Of a stretch of DNA of 64,000 nt, positions 44,330-57,062 are shown piece by piece (positions within the stretch are counted from its first letter, which is position 1; every line of letters begins with the position of its first letter). Source of the DNA: Cladopsammia gracilis (taxonomy: Eukaryota > Cnidaria > Anthozoa > Scleractinia > Dendrophylliidae). The position numbers and the translations under genes are program-made. Below the pieces are notes generated by a model. It saw only the letters and a list, made by a program, of their open reading frames with translations, was not told where the DNA came from and made no database searches. Location of the stretch: positions 1,034,501 to 1,098,500 of the forward strand of contig JAJGOT010000256.1 of the NCBI GenBank assembly GCA_022457155.1, written 5' to 3'.

Positions 44330-45327
44330 ATGGTTAATTTGCCCGGTATTTCGACTCCACAGAAACAAATCATCCTTTTTGACGTCCTGCATTGTGACTT
44401 TCATTTTACCCATACTCTGCCAACAGTCAGTTTCAAAGCTTTGATCACAAACCTTCTTACCCCCGAGTTCGATCATGCTTACGTATAGTTTTTTTCCCAT
44501 GCAGTATGTATGTATTAATTTTTTTCTCCGGGGGGAGGGGGGGGGGTACTCAACAAAGTTTTGTACGGTGATGCTCCGCCCAAGGTCCAAACCCTTACCC
44601 TTTCATATACCGTTTTTGACAGAAAAGGTACCCCTTTCATATACCTTTCATTGAAAATGGTACCCCTTTCATATGCCTTTCATTGTAAATGCTACCCCTT
44701 TCATATAGCCTTTAAGTGCGTCTGTTTGATATATTTAACTCAACTCAACTCATGGTTAACTCCACAGAAACAAATCATCCTTTTTGACGTCCTGCACTGT
44801 GACTTTCATTTTACCCATACTCTGCCAACAGTCAGTTTCAAAGCTTTGATCACAAACCTTCTTACCCCCGAGTTCGATCATGCTTACGTATAGTTTTTTT
44901 CCCATGCAGTATGTATGTATTAATTTTTTTCTCCGGGGGGAGGGGGGGGGGGGGGTACTCAACAAAGTTTTGTACGGTGATGCTCCGCCCGAGGTCCAAA
45001 CCCTTACCCTTTCATATACCGTTTTTGACAGAAAAGGTACCCCTTTCATATACCTTTCATTGAAAATGGTACCCCTTTCATATGCCTTTCATTGTAAATG
45101 CTACCCCTTTCATATAGCCTTTGAGTGCGTCTGTTTGATATATTTTATAATACTTAAATGGCAGTTTTCCCTACTCTTTTTTATGCTTCAACTCGTGTTT
45201 TCCCTACCCTTTCCTATTTTACATGAAATCCCTACCCCTTCATATACCTCCAACCTCAAAAAGGTAACCCATTCGGACGGAGCATCCCGGTATAGCCCAT
45301 TATAGGGAGTACCCCCCCCCCCCCCCA
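44330..45327. mobile_element. Repeat element with tandem 405-bp duplication
   Basis: The units 44352-44748 and 44757-45150 are almost identical (CCACAGAAACAAATCATCC, a G-run then GGTACTCAACAAAG, and TACCCCTTTCATATA steps). The right end (45260-45327) is an inverted match to the GGTACTC..GATGCTCCG.CC part, so the whole is a transposon with inverted ends and an internal duplication. Confidence 0.75.
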
Positions 45328-45569
45328 GGGTATTTTCCACTTTCTCTCATTTCAAAGCTAAATTCAAAACTCCAGTCGATATTTAAATATTTCCAATTCA
45401 TAAAGTTAAAAGAAGTAAAACTAAGCATCACGGAGTTTGAGTAAGTTACATTCACTAAAATGTGTTTTTTATTTAATTTTAACTTTTTTCTTTACAAAAT
45501 AAAGACATGATATTAACAGAGTAGTCATTTGTTTGCTCAAGCGGCAACAACCGAATCCGGCGATCTTGT

Positions 45570-45620
45570 TGAATGAACGAATGAACGAACGAACGAACGA
45601 ACGAATGAATGAATGAATCC
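45570..45620. repeat. GAAT/GAAC microsatellite
   Basis: About 12 tetranucleotide steps, mixing GAAC and GAAT. The surrounding 45330-46550 shows no gene. Confidence 0.85.
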
Positions 45621-46547
45621 CTCATCGAATTAATGGCTAAAATGAATAAATCAGTGCCTACGAGAGGAACAGTAAGTTTTACTAGATATATGTTTAAATA
45701 AAATTTGAGCGACAGGTATGTGTTTTATAGTTCTCGGATTAAACTTCCATGAAGTTTGTTTTCCTGCTTTGTTTGCATTTAAGAAAACAGATAATAAGCA
45801 AAACAGTTAGGATAAAGGTATCTTGTTTATTAGTTGCTGCTTGCAAACTATACACTCTTCACAAAACTGTTAACTAGCTAACTAACTAACAATTTCGCAC
45901 TCAAGAATCATGTTAAAAAATCATTACATCTTGATAGAGCGTCAGCGCTCTACAACATAATCTTACGCTCTTAGTAACAGAAAATCTAAAAATATTTCAA
46001 TCAATATTACAAAAACTAAAAATTAAAAAAAAATCAGAAATAGATCCTCCTCATTTACTGTTTGCGACAAACCGTAAAATTCCGAAAGTATAACAGGGGC
46101 AGTCCTAAGGGGACAAAACTCTCTGGTGGCAGCTGCTTCCGGGTTGTCGTTTAACTTTCGGAGTCTTAAAGTAGGCGATCTGAATGTTCTTACTAAAACA
46201 CGACAAGAAGTAAGGTTAAATACTTTTGTACTACCGTGGTCGTCTCTTGAATGCTAAGCCATTATTACATGGTGGTTTGTTTTGAGAGAATTTTGTTTCC
46301 CCCGAAATTACTTTCAGATAAGCATTATTTTACTTTCAGAGAGCCGTTACTTTCGGAATTCTTCAGTACAATAAACCATGCACGGTCTGTAAAAATGTAA
46401 ATAATGTTATAGACGAGAATCAAGCTCAAACAACTAGGTTACTCTTGATATAGCTCTACAATCTTACGATCTTATTTAATAAAACAGCGCACCTTTAAAA
46501 AGAAATTAGCAAAAGAAACATGAATTTTGACGAAGAAAACAGTACAT

Positions 46548-46798
46548 CATAAAGAGGGTCGTGAAGGGGGGGGGGGGGGGGGGGGGGGTCCTAATCCCAT
46601 TTTCCAGCAAATTGTTTTTTCAAATCCCAGCTCAAATCCCACAATCCCATCCTGAGTTGCTCAAATTGAAATCCCATTCCCATTTTTCTATTGTTTTTGC
46701 TTCATGAATCCCAGTCCCAGTGCACAAAATCCCATTTCCCAGCTTCTAAAAAAGGCAAATCCCAGCTCCCATTTTACCCCTTCACGACCCTCCATAAA
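46548..46798. mobile_element. 239-bp MITE with GAGGGTCGTGAAGG ends
   Basis: The element (46554-46792) has perfect inverted ends GAGGGTCGTGAAGG and CATAAA duplicated on both sides. The interior has a run of 22 G and repeated AATCCCA(G/T) steps. Confidence 0.85.
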
Positions 46799-48394
46799 CT
46801 ATTGATAGCCCAACTGTAAACATTCAAACGATTCAGTTACAACCCAAGAATCGTAATCAAATAACTATTACTTATTCTTACGCACTTATTATCCTAAAAT
46901 AAAGCCCAAAGCAAGATACTAGAAGTGTTTTCTAAACGCTATAATACGGTAAGAAACCGGCGATTGGTTGTAGAACTGCCACGATATTTTTATCTATCGC
47001 GTTAAAAAAAAGTGACATTCGTATAATGGTGTTGTAAAATTGACCTTTATAATATAGATTGTTGAATAAACGGCCATTGGCAAGTTCTCCTGCTTTCATC
47101 AAACTTTTCTTTTACACACGAGGAAAACTGGTACGACAACTTTATTTTGTTCTAGTCGACCTTTTTTTGACTTTCTAGTAATTATTTTGCATTTTTCTTT
47201 TCTTCCCTGTTTTAAACAAATGATCGAATTGTGACAATCACAGAGCCAACCAACAAAAACAGCGTGTTCTATGCCTCTTTTAAAATATTTAAAGGTCATT
47301 TTGCTAACTTTAGACAAAGATGGATGAAAGAAGGTGTCAACTGATGTGAAGGTAACAGGAATAAAAACTATAAAACTTTACAAGCAAATCAGTCCCATCA
47401 AAACTGATTTTTAAACTAGATTGAGAACCCATTTACCCCAACCAAATCAGAAAATGATTTAGTTAGAGTGAATTGGTTCTCAGCACAGTTTTGATGTAAC
47501 CTAATTACATTTAAATGGAATGATTCATTAAGAAAATACATTTTGTTTCATCCTCATCCACCCTTTGTTTTTGAATCACATGGTTTACGTATGGACACGG
47601 TACAGAATCAAACGACATCATAATGAAACTGAGTTGATTTTGGTTCATAAGATGTTCAAGCGTTGCCAAGTACTTCATAATAAACCTCTAACTCACTTGG
47701 GCAGAAATTATTTCCGTGTGAGGTTCCAACCCAGAGATAATTGTCACAGTAGGGACTGGTGTAGGAGTGACAATTAAAGTAAGAATAATATATAGAGATA
47801 GGCTTAGCCTAACAGCGGAGCTCTCTGAACAGAAACGATAATGATAAGCTTAACTTAGGTGAAAGGTCGGAAGCACAAGAAAAATTAGAATTAAGATTGA
47901 CGACCAGACTATTTTTCAATTTTAGCAATTCTCATAAACAGTAAGCGTATAACCCGACCGTCTGCACAGTACATTTAGACTGCACAATTTCCACAATAGC
48001 TCACAAAACAACATTTTGTCGGTCTAGGTCTATTATGTCTAATTTCCGAATAAAATACATCTGTTGCATTTGGAAAATTACCCGAGAAACTGATTTGGAA
48101 ATGATGAGTTGCCAGTAGCTTAATTATGAGAGTCACAAGCATCACAAATATTCGGATGACACCACAAAGCAGAAAATTTCTGTTCGGTCAGTCGGGAGAA
48201 ATCAATTTGCGACTGTGTTGTGATGTCATTCCTTATGTCCCTTACAGTGGCCCGACAGTTCTCGGTGGCACTGTGAAAAGTTGCTTTATTTCGAAAAACC
48301 CATGATTTTACCATAAGTATGGTCTTAATGAAAAAGCGCGCTCGCATGTCATTCTCGTCGTAAGCAGACGGTCCATAGGTAAAAGAAAATAGTC
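46799..48394. other. Intergenic, no gene seen
   Basis: AT-rich. Several frames of 66-96 codons have no recognised motif and no splice support. Confidence 0.5.
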
Positions 48395-51300
48395 TTAAGG
48401 ACGGTGCCACCTAATGGCAAGGTATTTTGCCAGGTTTTTGACTATGCGGGAAAAGAAGGTCTTAGCAGGGGCTATTGGAATCCAAAGAGAAAATTGGGGG
48501 TAACCACGCAATTTTCGGAGATATTTAAGCTTCAATCTGGAAAAAATGCTGACATCAGCATTTTTTCGAAAAAAGGAAAAATAGATCTTTCTTCGCGGAT
48601 TTCCTTAGAATTCGCCTTTACATACACAAAAGCAACAATAATTCTAAAAATCTCTAAAACACATAACAAATGGTAACATAACAACTACTGTTTATGTGTT
48701 TTAAGTTACAAAATCATCACAACGGAGCTATTATCGGCCCTGACAGCTTTCCCACGTTCGCCAAAAATACGGTCTCAATAACGTTTGCCCACAACAAAAA
48801 ATTAATGGGGTGCTTAATATGCTTACCACTTCCATTTTATAAGATAAAAAGTAGGGGTCACCACGCGTTTTTACAAGTTATATTTAGATATTTTCAACTT
48901 TTACGAAATCACTTTCGGGTTCGCGACTTTTTTTTCTATGCCCTCCCTAGTAAGTTAAATATTGTGCGTGTCTTTTTCGGGGGCATGCTGGGATTTCCAC
49001 TCGACGGCTTACCGTTCAAAACTTTTTACTTGCAGGCACGATAAAAAGACAAACATTGTAGAATTCAAAGGAATTCTATTTGTAGATGTAAGGTGCTCTT
49101 TTAAGAAACATTTTTCGGGGATTTCAAGGTCAAACAGCACAGTAAAGGAGTAAAAAAGGCAAAATCGGTTTACTTCCATTGATCTACAGTGGATCTACGG
49201 ATTTATTATGTTCCTTCGATTCGGGCACAAGAACTTTACATATTTGTGTGCATCTTCTCCCGATCCATTACCAACTTGAAAACATCAGTGCTATAACGAG
49301 GTGACTGGTCGGCTGCCGAAAAACTCTAGATTGGCAGGTTAGTCTTTTAACGGTTATTTGGAGTCAAAATTTAAGAAATATTTGTTGAAAAGTGCTCGAG
49401 TTTTGTAATTTCATTTGGCCGCATGTTTATTTTCTTGTGAAGCTCCTGTAGTTTTCATGGATTCTCTGATAACTTTAAAAGAGTTTACACTTTAATGTCA
49501 AAAAAATCGTGAAATAATAAAACACCTAAGCCTAAGTGTACGGCTTTATTTGATCTAAAAAGATAAGATTTCTTTTCAGTTTATCATGGCAAGTTTTTCG
49601 CCTATCAAAATTTGTTCTATAAATGCAAAGAAGTTAAGAACTGACACGATGCGACTTCGAAAAACATCACTTGCCTATAATAGAGAATAAAGGAAATCAA
49701 TTGAACCTAAATGCACAAATGTGTTTACGAAAGATTACACCAAAAACCATGCTTGCCAGCAATCTAGGGAGGGAAGACTTTGTTCGGATGCTTCCCGGCT
49801 TTGGAGCGGCCCGTTTTCTTTAGCTTCAGCCTTGTTTTTTTAATATATCTTCATCAATTGTCAAAAACGGTTTTTTTCGAAACGCTTTGCTCATCTCAAT
49901 TCTCCTTTTCGACGTTTGTTTGATTTAACTGGTCAGGAACAATTGTTTTTCTGTTTTTGTTATATACTTTTTTATTCGCAAAAATGGCCACTGGCAAAAT
50001 ATTTTTGCAGATAAACAAAAATTTTAAACAACGCGAGTTTGGCCGCCAAACAAAAACTTGCAGTCAATTGAAATAACAACATGCCAGCCTTTCCTTGGAT
50101 TTTATGCCTTGAGGATGCTTGTTTTATGTATAAAAAATACTAGTCTGGTTTGACTTTAAGTTTTGTTAAAATTGTGAATGGCGAAAAGGAGCCAATGTAA
50201 ACAATCTTCGTAAAGAAAGGCAAAACGTACGCGTTCTGCTGATCGAGGCAGCATCGCTAATTACCTCAAAATAGTTTCATTACCGAGGCTGTGTCGTTTG
50301 CAAAATAGAGAAAGAATTTAGCACTTTTAGGCTGCAGAAGGTCTATAAACACATTTTTATAGATTTTTGAGAACTCTATTTATCTTGTATTAAATATAAA
50401 GTTTAGAAACTGAGCCAAGGAGTTGACAGTTGACATGAAAAGTGGGCGGAACTTAGTCTTTACCACCCGCGTTCGCGTTTAAAAAATAACCAGTGTCTCG
50501 CGCAATCTCGTTCCCAGAGTCCGCGTTCCTTTTGGTCAGCACCAAGGTTGCGGACCTCTGGGATAATCCATATCAAGTTCCGGTCAAATAACAGTTCTGA
50601 TTGGCTACTACATTTTACCGGAAGTGCATTGAAACAAGATGTTTACGAATATAAATAAAGCGAGTTGCTCGCGTCAAAAACATGAAAATGTCTTCGTAAA
50701 GTGTTGCAAATGATGGAAACAAGCCTTTATAACTTTAACACTAAAAGAGCTGCAAAGTCATTCCGTTGTTGCGGCATAAGAAGCTAGTTCTTTCTGCGTT
50801 CTCCTGGACGGTAAAAAATCATCTGAAGATCGACCAATGCATACCTCTGCACAATTTGTGTAAAAAAAAGTGCTGCATATCAAGAAGAAAATTATGGAAC
50901 TGAAAGTGACGTGTCAGTCATCTCAGGAAACGTTCAACTTCTTCATGTAAAACTAAAAGAGGCTTTCAAGAAACAAATCCGAATCGGTCGATCTTGCCCC
51001 TCGCAAAGAAGATGATGGTATATGTCGCAACCAAAAGGACAGCTGCTTCATTTTCAAGTTCAGACGAATTGCACCGACTGCTGATTTGGTACATGTAAAA
51101 TTCACCGCTTTCATAGCCTCTGCTTCGACGGCTGTGACTGTCACAAAGCAGCCAACAACAAGCCCGCCTCGGATGTTACCAAAATTTTTAGAGCAAGAAA
51201 AAGATGAGGGAGCTGACATGGTCGCTACCTTTAATTCGTATTGAGATTTTGCGCAAAACAAATTTTCAATCTGGAAATGAGGAGATAGAAGTGAAGACAA

Positions 51301-52004
51301 GTATTTCCGTGGTAATCAAATCCACAACAAAGGACAGTGCAGATATTCCATTCCGTGCATTTGATATAAAGTTTATGTTTCCTTTGCCTGAAGCAGATAA
51401 TATTTTAAGTGATTTTCAAATCAGCTTTTGACACTTTAGGACTGTCCAGTTGTCTGTTTAATAGGATTTTTCTGATAGCGTTTCAAACAAGATGTGAAAG
51501 TCAGACAGTTGGTAGTTCGTAAATTACCGGAAAATTACATAACATGCGGACCGCCGTGGAAATAGTTTTGTTGTCAAATTAATTTCGACACGAACGGCGA
51601 TAATTCTTTCCTAAGTTGTCAAAAGTATCAAAATTATAACACTTCGTAAAAGAATGACTTTATATGTGCCACTATACACCTATATTTTTTTCTTCTCTTC
51701 TTATTCAGTAAATTTTTGCGTAATAAAACAGACTGTATAGTGTTATCGTAGACAAGGCTTATTAAATCATGTGCTGGACACTTTAGAAACGCTTTTAAGA
51801 ACTCTAGGCGTTGAGAAAAATCAAACAAAGAAGTTTATGAAAAAAAGCATACTGTACTGAGATAATTAAAGTATTTCTATCATAAGCTTACACCGAAACG
51901 GCCACGCGGTTGCAAAATAAACGAAGATGGCTGTCCGAAGTAGAGCTTTTTTTAATATTTCAAAACCAAAACTTGAATCCCAACTCCTCTTTTACTGAAT
52001 ATCA

Positions 52005-52060
52005 AATAAATAAATAAATAAATAAATAAGTAAATAAATAAATAAATAAATAAATAATGT
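52005..52060. repeat. AAAT microsatellite
   Basis: About 13 AAAT units with one G substitution. Confidence 0.95.
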
Positions 52061-52511
52061 CATTTTACCAGGGTGACCTCATCGACATAAAAGTGCTGTT
52101 ATCAATAAGGGCCCTGGAAATTTAAAACAAAAGACTGTGCACTATTTCCAAACACCGTGACGTGGGTTGAAAAACGAAGCGCAGCCGAGTTTTTTTCAAC
52201 CCACTTCAAGGTGTTTGGAAATCTGATGAAATACTGTGTCGAATGTTTGATATTACTTCTCAAACAAAATGATTTTAGAAGGAGAAATTAAGGATGCAAA
52301 ATAAGGAGTGTTTCAACTGATTTTCGTAATGAATTATTGATGAGTTTGAGAAAACTACCGGCAAATCAAAATACGAAACTATACTTGAAAGCGTTAAAAA
52401 GCTAAGCTGAATAAAACTGGGAAAAAGGAACTAAAAAACTGTCGACCTATAAAAATCCAAGACACGGTGTAAAAGTAAGCTTATAAGAGGTATAAAAGGC
52501 AATAATGATAG

Positions 52512-52683
52512 AGTGATTTTCCTCAGACCGTGAAACAGTTTCTAGTAGTTTTTAAACTTAAATTAAGCTTAAGCTTAATTATAAGCTTATAATAGTCAAA
52601 TAGGTACAAAAGAAAACAATGGAAATAAGATCTACTAACCTGTGTTAGTGTACTACCTATTTCACGGTCTGAGGAAAATCACT
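52512..52683. mobile_element. 172-bp MITE with perfect 24-bp inverted repeats
   Basis: The ends at 52512-52535 and 52660-52683 are perfect reverse complements, starting AGTGATTTTCCTCAGACCG. The interior is rich in AAGCTTA palindromes. Confidence 0.9.
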
Positions 52684-53288
52684 GTAGTAATAATATTAGT
52701 AGTCTGGTATTCCTAGAACTAAGCCCATCAATGAGTAGCGTAGATAAAGATAAAGTGAGAATAAAAGTGATTCCTGTTCGAGCGGAGATTCGCGTCCGGA
52801 TCCTTCGTGATATGAATCGAAGTGATCGACCGCGATAACACAGGCATAAATGTTTTACTGAATGTTTAATAACTAATCTAAGAGTACTCACAAATTTGCC
52901 TTCTTTGTTGTACAAAGGCTTTTGCCCATTTAGCGTGGTGTTTGCGGTATCGCTGTGATGAAATTCTTTTGTGCCGGCCGGCGATAACAAACTTCCGAAG
53001 TATTAAAAAACCACCTAATTAATTTCCACCACAAACGTTCAAAGTTGGCCTTCACAGTCCACATTACATGTACTTTAGTGTACAAACAGCATCAATTTCA
53101 GTCATAAAACGGCATTTACAGATAAACAAAGCTACCACAAGGTTCTCTCCCTGGCCGCGCGTGATTCACCGTGATTGATTTCTATTCGCTAGCTCTTGAC
53201 AGTTGGTTTTGAAATGGCTTTCTTGCTGGAAACGTCGTTTTTCTTTGGCATATGGGATTGCCAGACTCGTGAATTCCATGCCGATCTT

Positions 53289-53501
53289 CTATCGAGCGTT
53301 CAACTGCCCGGGGACACCACAGTGACGGAGGATTGTTCTGTCAGAAACGTAGGGAGAATTTGGTAAAAAAGACTTTCCGTAACCGGTTGGAAGAACACGC
53401 TGAAGGACACATATAGGATCCTTTCCTTCTAAAACAACATATTTTAATGCTACATATTGTTCTTCCTTTAGTGTTAGCCCTGTTTTACCTAATTCGTTCA
53501 A
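53289..53501 (-). pseudogene. RecQ-like DNA helicase fragment
   Basis: The 70-codon minus-strand frame carries LKEEQYVALKYVVLEGKD then VLPTGYGKSF, the Q/lead motif and Walker A motif (TGYGKS) of RecQ-type helicases. The rest of the helicase is absent. Many anthozoan genomes hold dispersed RecQ-like genes, so this is likely a transposon-carried or retroposed relic. Confidence 0.65.
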
Positions 53502-54259
53502 CGATTGCTCCTAATCGCGACAGCGAAAAAGATCAATATATGCCGATGCTGCCATTTCAGTAATTTCATCAAGACTGCTGTGCAGGGCTCACCATCGCGC
53601 GAGAATCGCGCGCTGCATCGCGAGAAAAAAATTAAAGAGGCGCGAAAAAACGCCGGCGACGATGACTTTTCGCGCCCTTTTTGTCACGAATAGAGCCTCT
53701 GCGCATGCTCAGCGCATGCACGCACGCGCACACGCGCATGCGTAGGCGCATGCGCACCATGACCGGAAGCACAAAATCGTGCTTCCGGTTATGGATTGTC
53801 CCAGAGTCCGTGAACGTTCGGTCTCCGCTGACCTGAAACGTGCGGGCTCTGGGGACGAGATTGTGTCTCGCGCGACTATCGCGCAATGCATGCGCAGAAC
53901 GTATGCGCAATAACAATAGGTGGCACCGTCCTTAACATTAATTAAAAACCTAGTATTGAGTAGTGCCGATAAGATGGGAGTGAAACACCCCACACCCTTC
54001 CACAGGTTCAAATTTTAATCTAGCTTGGAAAGGCGTGGTAACCAGTTATCCGGTTTCACATTTGCATTACCATTGCTACCCACGTCAGGCCATAAGGACT
54101 GTCCGCATGTGAGCACCAAGCTCCTAACCTCATGGCATTTAATTTAGTCCCTGTACCTGTCTCGTATTTGTGAAGTGAGGTAAACAATTTGTCTAAAGAA
54201 AAAATGTGGCAAATTTTAAAACGCTTTCCTCAGGCTTCTGGAAAGAGAAAACCTTCAAT

Positions 54260-55130
54260 AGTATCATCCTCTAGATCTTACACTGGTAGCCAAAACATCT
54301 GCGCACAAAATGTACAAAAGTGGAGACTGGGGATCTCCCTGCCTCACCCCCGACTTGAGTGGAATTTCTTTGGTCAAAAAACGATTAGCTATAATTTTCA
54401 TATTTGCTTGACAGTGAGTGTCACGCAAGAGAAATAAATAAATTCTCAAAAATCGTCCTACCTGGGACGGAACAAGTTTGATCTTCCTGAATAATCGAGG
54501 GTAACACTTTTGAAAGTCTGTTTGTAAGAGCTTTTGAACAAATTTTGTAATCAACATCGAGTAACGAAATGGCGGGGTCACCAATTTTTTAGGTTTTTCC
54601 TATCATCTTTCTTGTAAAGTAACCTAGTCACGCCTCCTTGCATTGAATCACTGAAAGAATTATTTTCCAAACTAAATAAGGCCAAAGAGATCCCAGAATT
54701 TAGCGTAAAATTATTGAGGTAATCCGTCTGAACCGGGGGGGGGGGGGGTTCCTGAAGAAAGTCCACGCATTGCGTGGGCAATTTTAGCCAAAGATAAAAC
54801 TGATTCTTCGCAGGATAAAATTTCGCTCTAATCTGTTTTCAAGTTTGTTCAAAAATTCGGTTTGGACTGTTAAATTAACAGGTTCTTGCGAGTACAAATT
54901 ACGGTAAAAATCGAAATGAGCCGGAGACTTTAACACCGGCGGAGTGATAAATAGAATGAACAGTATTTTCTGAGCCGTGTTGCTTCGAGCGTAAAAAAAG
55001 AATTTGCTAGGTTTTTCACCTTCTTCAAGCCATTTGACTCTGCTACGAATTTGGTTTCCTCTCATTTGGGATAAATGAACGGCTCGAATTTCTCTTTCGA
55101 GCGTTTCTATGGTGGTTTTCGCAAAGTTAT
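54260..55130 (-). pseudogene. L1/Tx1-like non-LTR reverse transcriptase, decayed
   Basis: In order on the minus strand: RVKWLEEGEKPSKFFF (about 55030), a linker, then GGVTRLLYKKDDRKNLKNWR (about 54630), and SGVRQGDPQSPLLYILCADVLA (about 54330). These are the L1/Tx1 clade RT motifs up to block B. Three frames and a poly-G run break it. The YADD part is missing. Confidence 0.8.
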
Positions 55131-55145
55131 CTCCTTAAATAAGGG

Positions 55146-56431
55146 ACCGTTCATTATTTATGGGACGGGGGGATGGGTGAGAAAATGGGGGGACCTGAAA
55201 TTTTAGCCACTGCAAAAGGGGGGGTCCTGGGGAAATTTTTTTGTTATGGAGGGAGGTCTTGAAATTTTAAACAGATTATGTCCTAAATAAAAAAGCAAAA
55301 ACATAACTACAGTGTACCAATAAGAACAGGGCACCCCAGAATTCATGGCTGGGAGCCTTTTGGCTCCCTATGATTCTTCTAAGAGCACAGCCTTGCACAG
55401 TATTTTGGTGCAGTCATGGAGCATGATTTATAATTTTTATTTCTTTATTTGGTACTGCCATAATTGTACATGACATTACTTAAAGTTTTAACCCACCATT
55501 AAATGTATTACTGGATTGTAACAGTAGTAAACTGAGGGTTTTAGTGATTGATGTTAAAAGTATTAATTAATATTTGTAACCCTAGCCAAAGGAATTTTCC
55601 TTATCTGCTACGTGGACATTAAGTTGAAGAACTGTTAGTAGTATCTTGTAGTTATCAGTTCGCCTTGTAAGTGAGTCAACCCACCCACATGCACCACTCC
55701 CGGTTTCTGGGTTGCTCAGTAGCAGTGGTTTTGTATATTGCAATAAATCTTTAAATAGCCCAGCTGAGTCTTGGTTGTGATAGCACTTGGTTGTGATAGT
55801 ACAACTATTAAAGTCTTAACTCTAGTTCTTCAAATGCACAGTGGACCAAGTGGTTGAATTGCTTCAATAAAGAAAACCACACAAGAATCAAAATGCCATT
55901 ACGTTGTAATAACTATTTATTAATAAATTTACTGAAAATTATTCTCAACTTTTTTCATTTCCTGTTACAACATGTTATGATTTTATTGTTTTTATGTCTG
56001 GTTTATACAGGTTTATGTCTTCTCCATATCCCCATTCCCATCATATCCTCATTCTCATCGTACCCCAGGCCCATCATATCCCAAATTTACACCTGTATGC
56101 TTAAAAATAAATATGATATTAGAAGCACAGTTTTTAATATTAAGACAGCAATACAGTCACCCCCAAATTTTCACGTACTTAAGATCTGAAAACCAACACG
56201 CTAGCCACTACATCATCGCGCCCCCACAAAAATATGGTATGGATACATACAATACAACTTTTATATAATGGAAATCAGATTAATAGTGGGGGGAGGGGGG
56301 GTATTGAAATTCTTCCCCAACAGAACAGGGGGGACCTGAAAAAATCCAGATTCACTAACGGGGGACATGAAAAAAAATGGACAATTTGTTAATTTCTCAC
56401 CCATCCCCCCCTCCCATAAATAATGAACGGT
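55146..56431. mobile_element. 1.29-kb inverted-repeat element next to the Polinton
   Basis: Ends share ACCGTTCATTATTTATGGGA followed by a G-run and GATGGGTGAGAAA on the left and, inverted, on the right. Subterminal GGGGGACCTGAAA steps recur. No transposase. Confidence 0.85.
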
Positions 56432-57062
56432 AGTAGTCTATCCCGGATGCCTAGACCAATTTTATTCATATATGCAGCAGCCCTGAGTTAATGAGGTTGG
56501 CTCTGTACAAACCGGTTTTGAATGGTTAGGTTAGGAGATAATGACATGCAAGCCGTATAGGTACGGGAGGGGATTAATGAGATGCAGACCGTGTAAGTGA
56601 GGTCATTATGGATGCATGAATTGAAAGGGAGTACACTTATATTTTATTGAATATTAATAAAGTGTTTAAGAGAGAAGTGTATGGTGCGATGTAGTGTTAC
56701 GTGTCCGCCCAACCATCCGGGTGGTGGTTTCAATTTAAAGGCAAAAAAGAACAAAGGACGGGGGATGAACCAATGAGAAGACACTGACGTCATGGTCAAA
56801 CCGGTTCAAACCAGTTTGCCTGGGTGTATATTATTAAAAATGCCCACTCTCTAGAAAAACGAGTCAAACCGGTTTTGTTCACCCTTTTTAAGTATTCAAA
56901 ATGGTACCCTGAACTTTTGTTCACCCTTATTAAGTATTCAAAATGGCACCCTGAACGTTGTCTCCACAAAATGAATACGACACAATATTTCATGGAATCA
57001 CAATAATTTTATTGAGTAAACAAAAACAGTGATTACAAAGAGTGTGTTGTTTTATGTTTATT
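56432..57062. other. Left terminal region of the Polinton (boundary unknown)
   Basis: No gene. Holds four AACCGGTT/AACCAGTT motifs (56509, 56798, 56808, 56866), two tandem 42-bp units (56873-56914, 56915-56956; TTTTGTTCACCC ... ATGG.ACCCTGAAC) and an AATAAA on the minus strand (about 57007-57014) that would serve the 57063 gene. No terminal inverted repeat could be identified, because the other end is outside the window. Confidence 0.5.

Larger units (their letters stand above)
48395..53935. mobile_element. 5.5-kb unit bounded by TTAA and perfect 15-bp inverted repeats
   Basis: GGACGGTGCCACCTA starts at 48399 right after TTAA, and its reverse complement ends at 53931 right before TTAA. Either one large non-autonomous piggyBac-like element or two smaller elements with outward ends is possible. 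No transposase frame is seen inside. The interior carries a MITE (52512-52683), an AAAT microsatellite, two copies of an AATCTCGT.CCCAGAG repeat (50502-50570 plus, 53798-53866 minus) and a helicase fragment. Confidence 0.6.

Noticed and set aside
51204..51431. 75-residue ORF within the 5.5-kb unit
   Set aside because: No motif and no support; neighbouring frames are closed.
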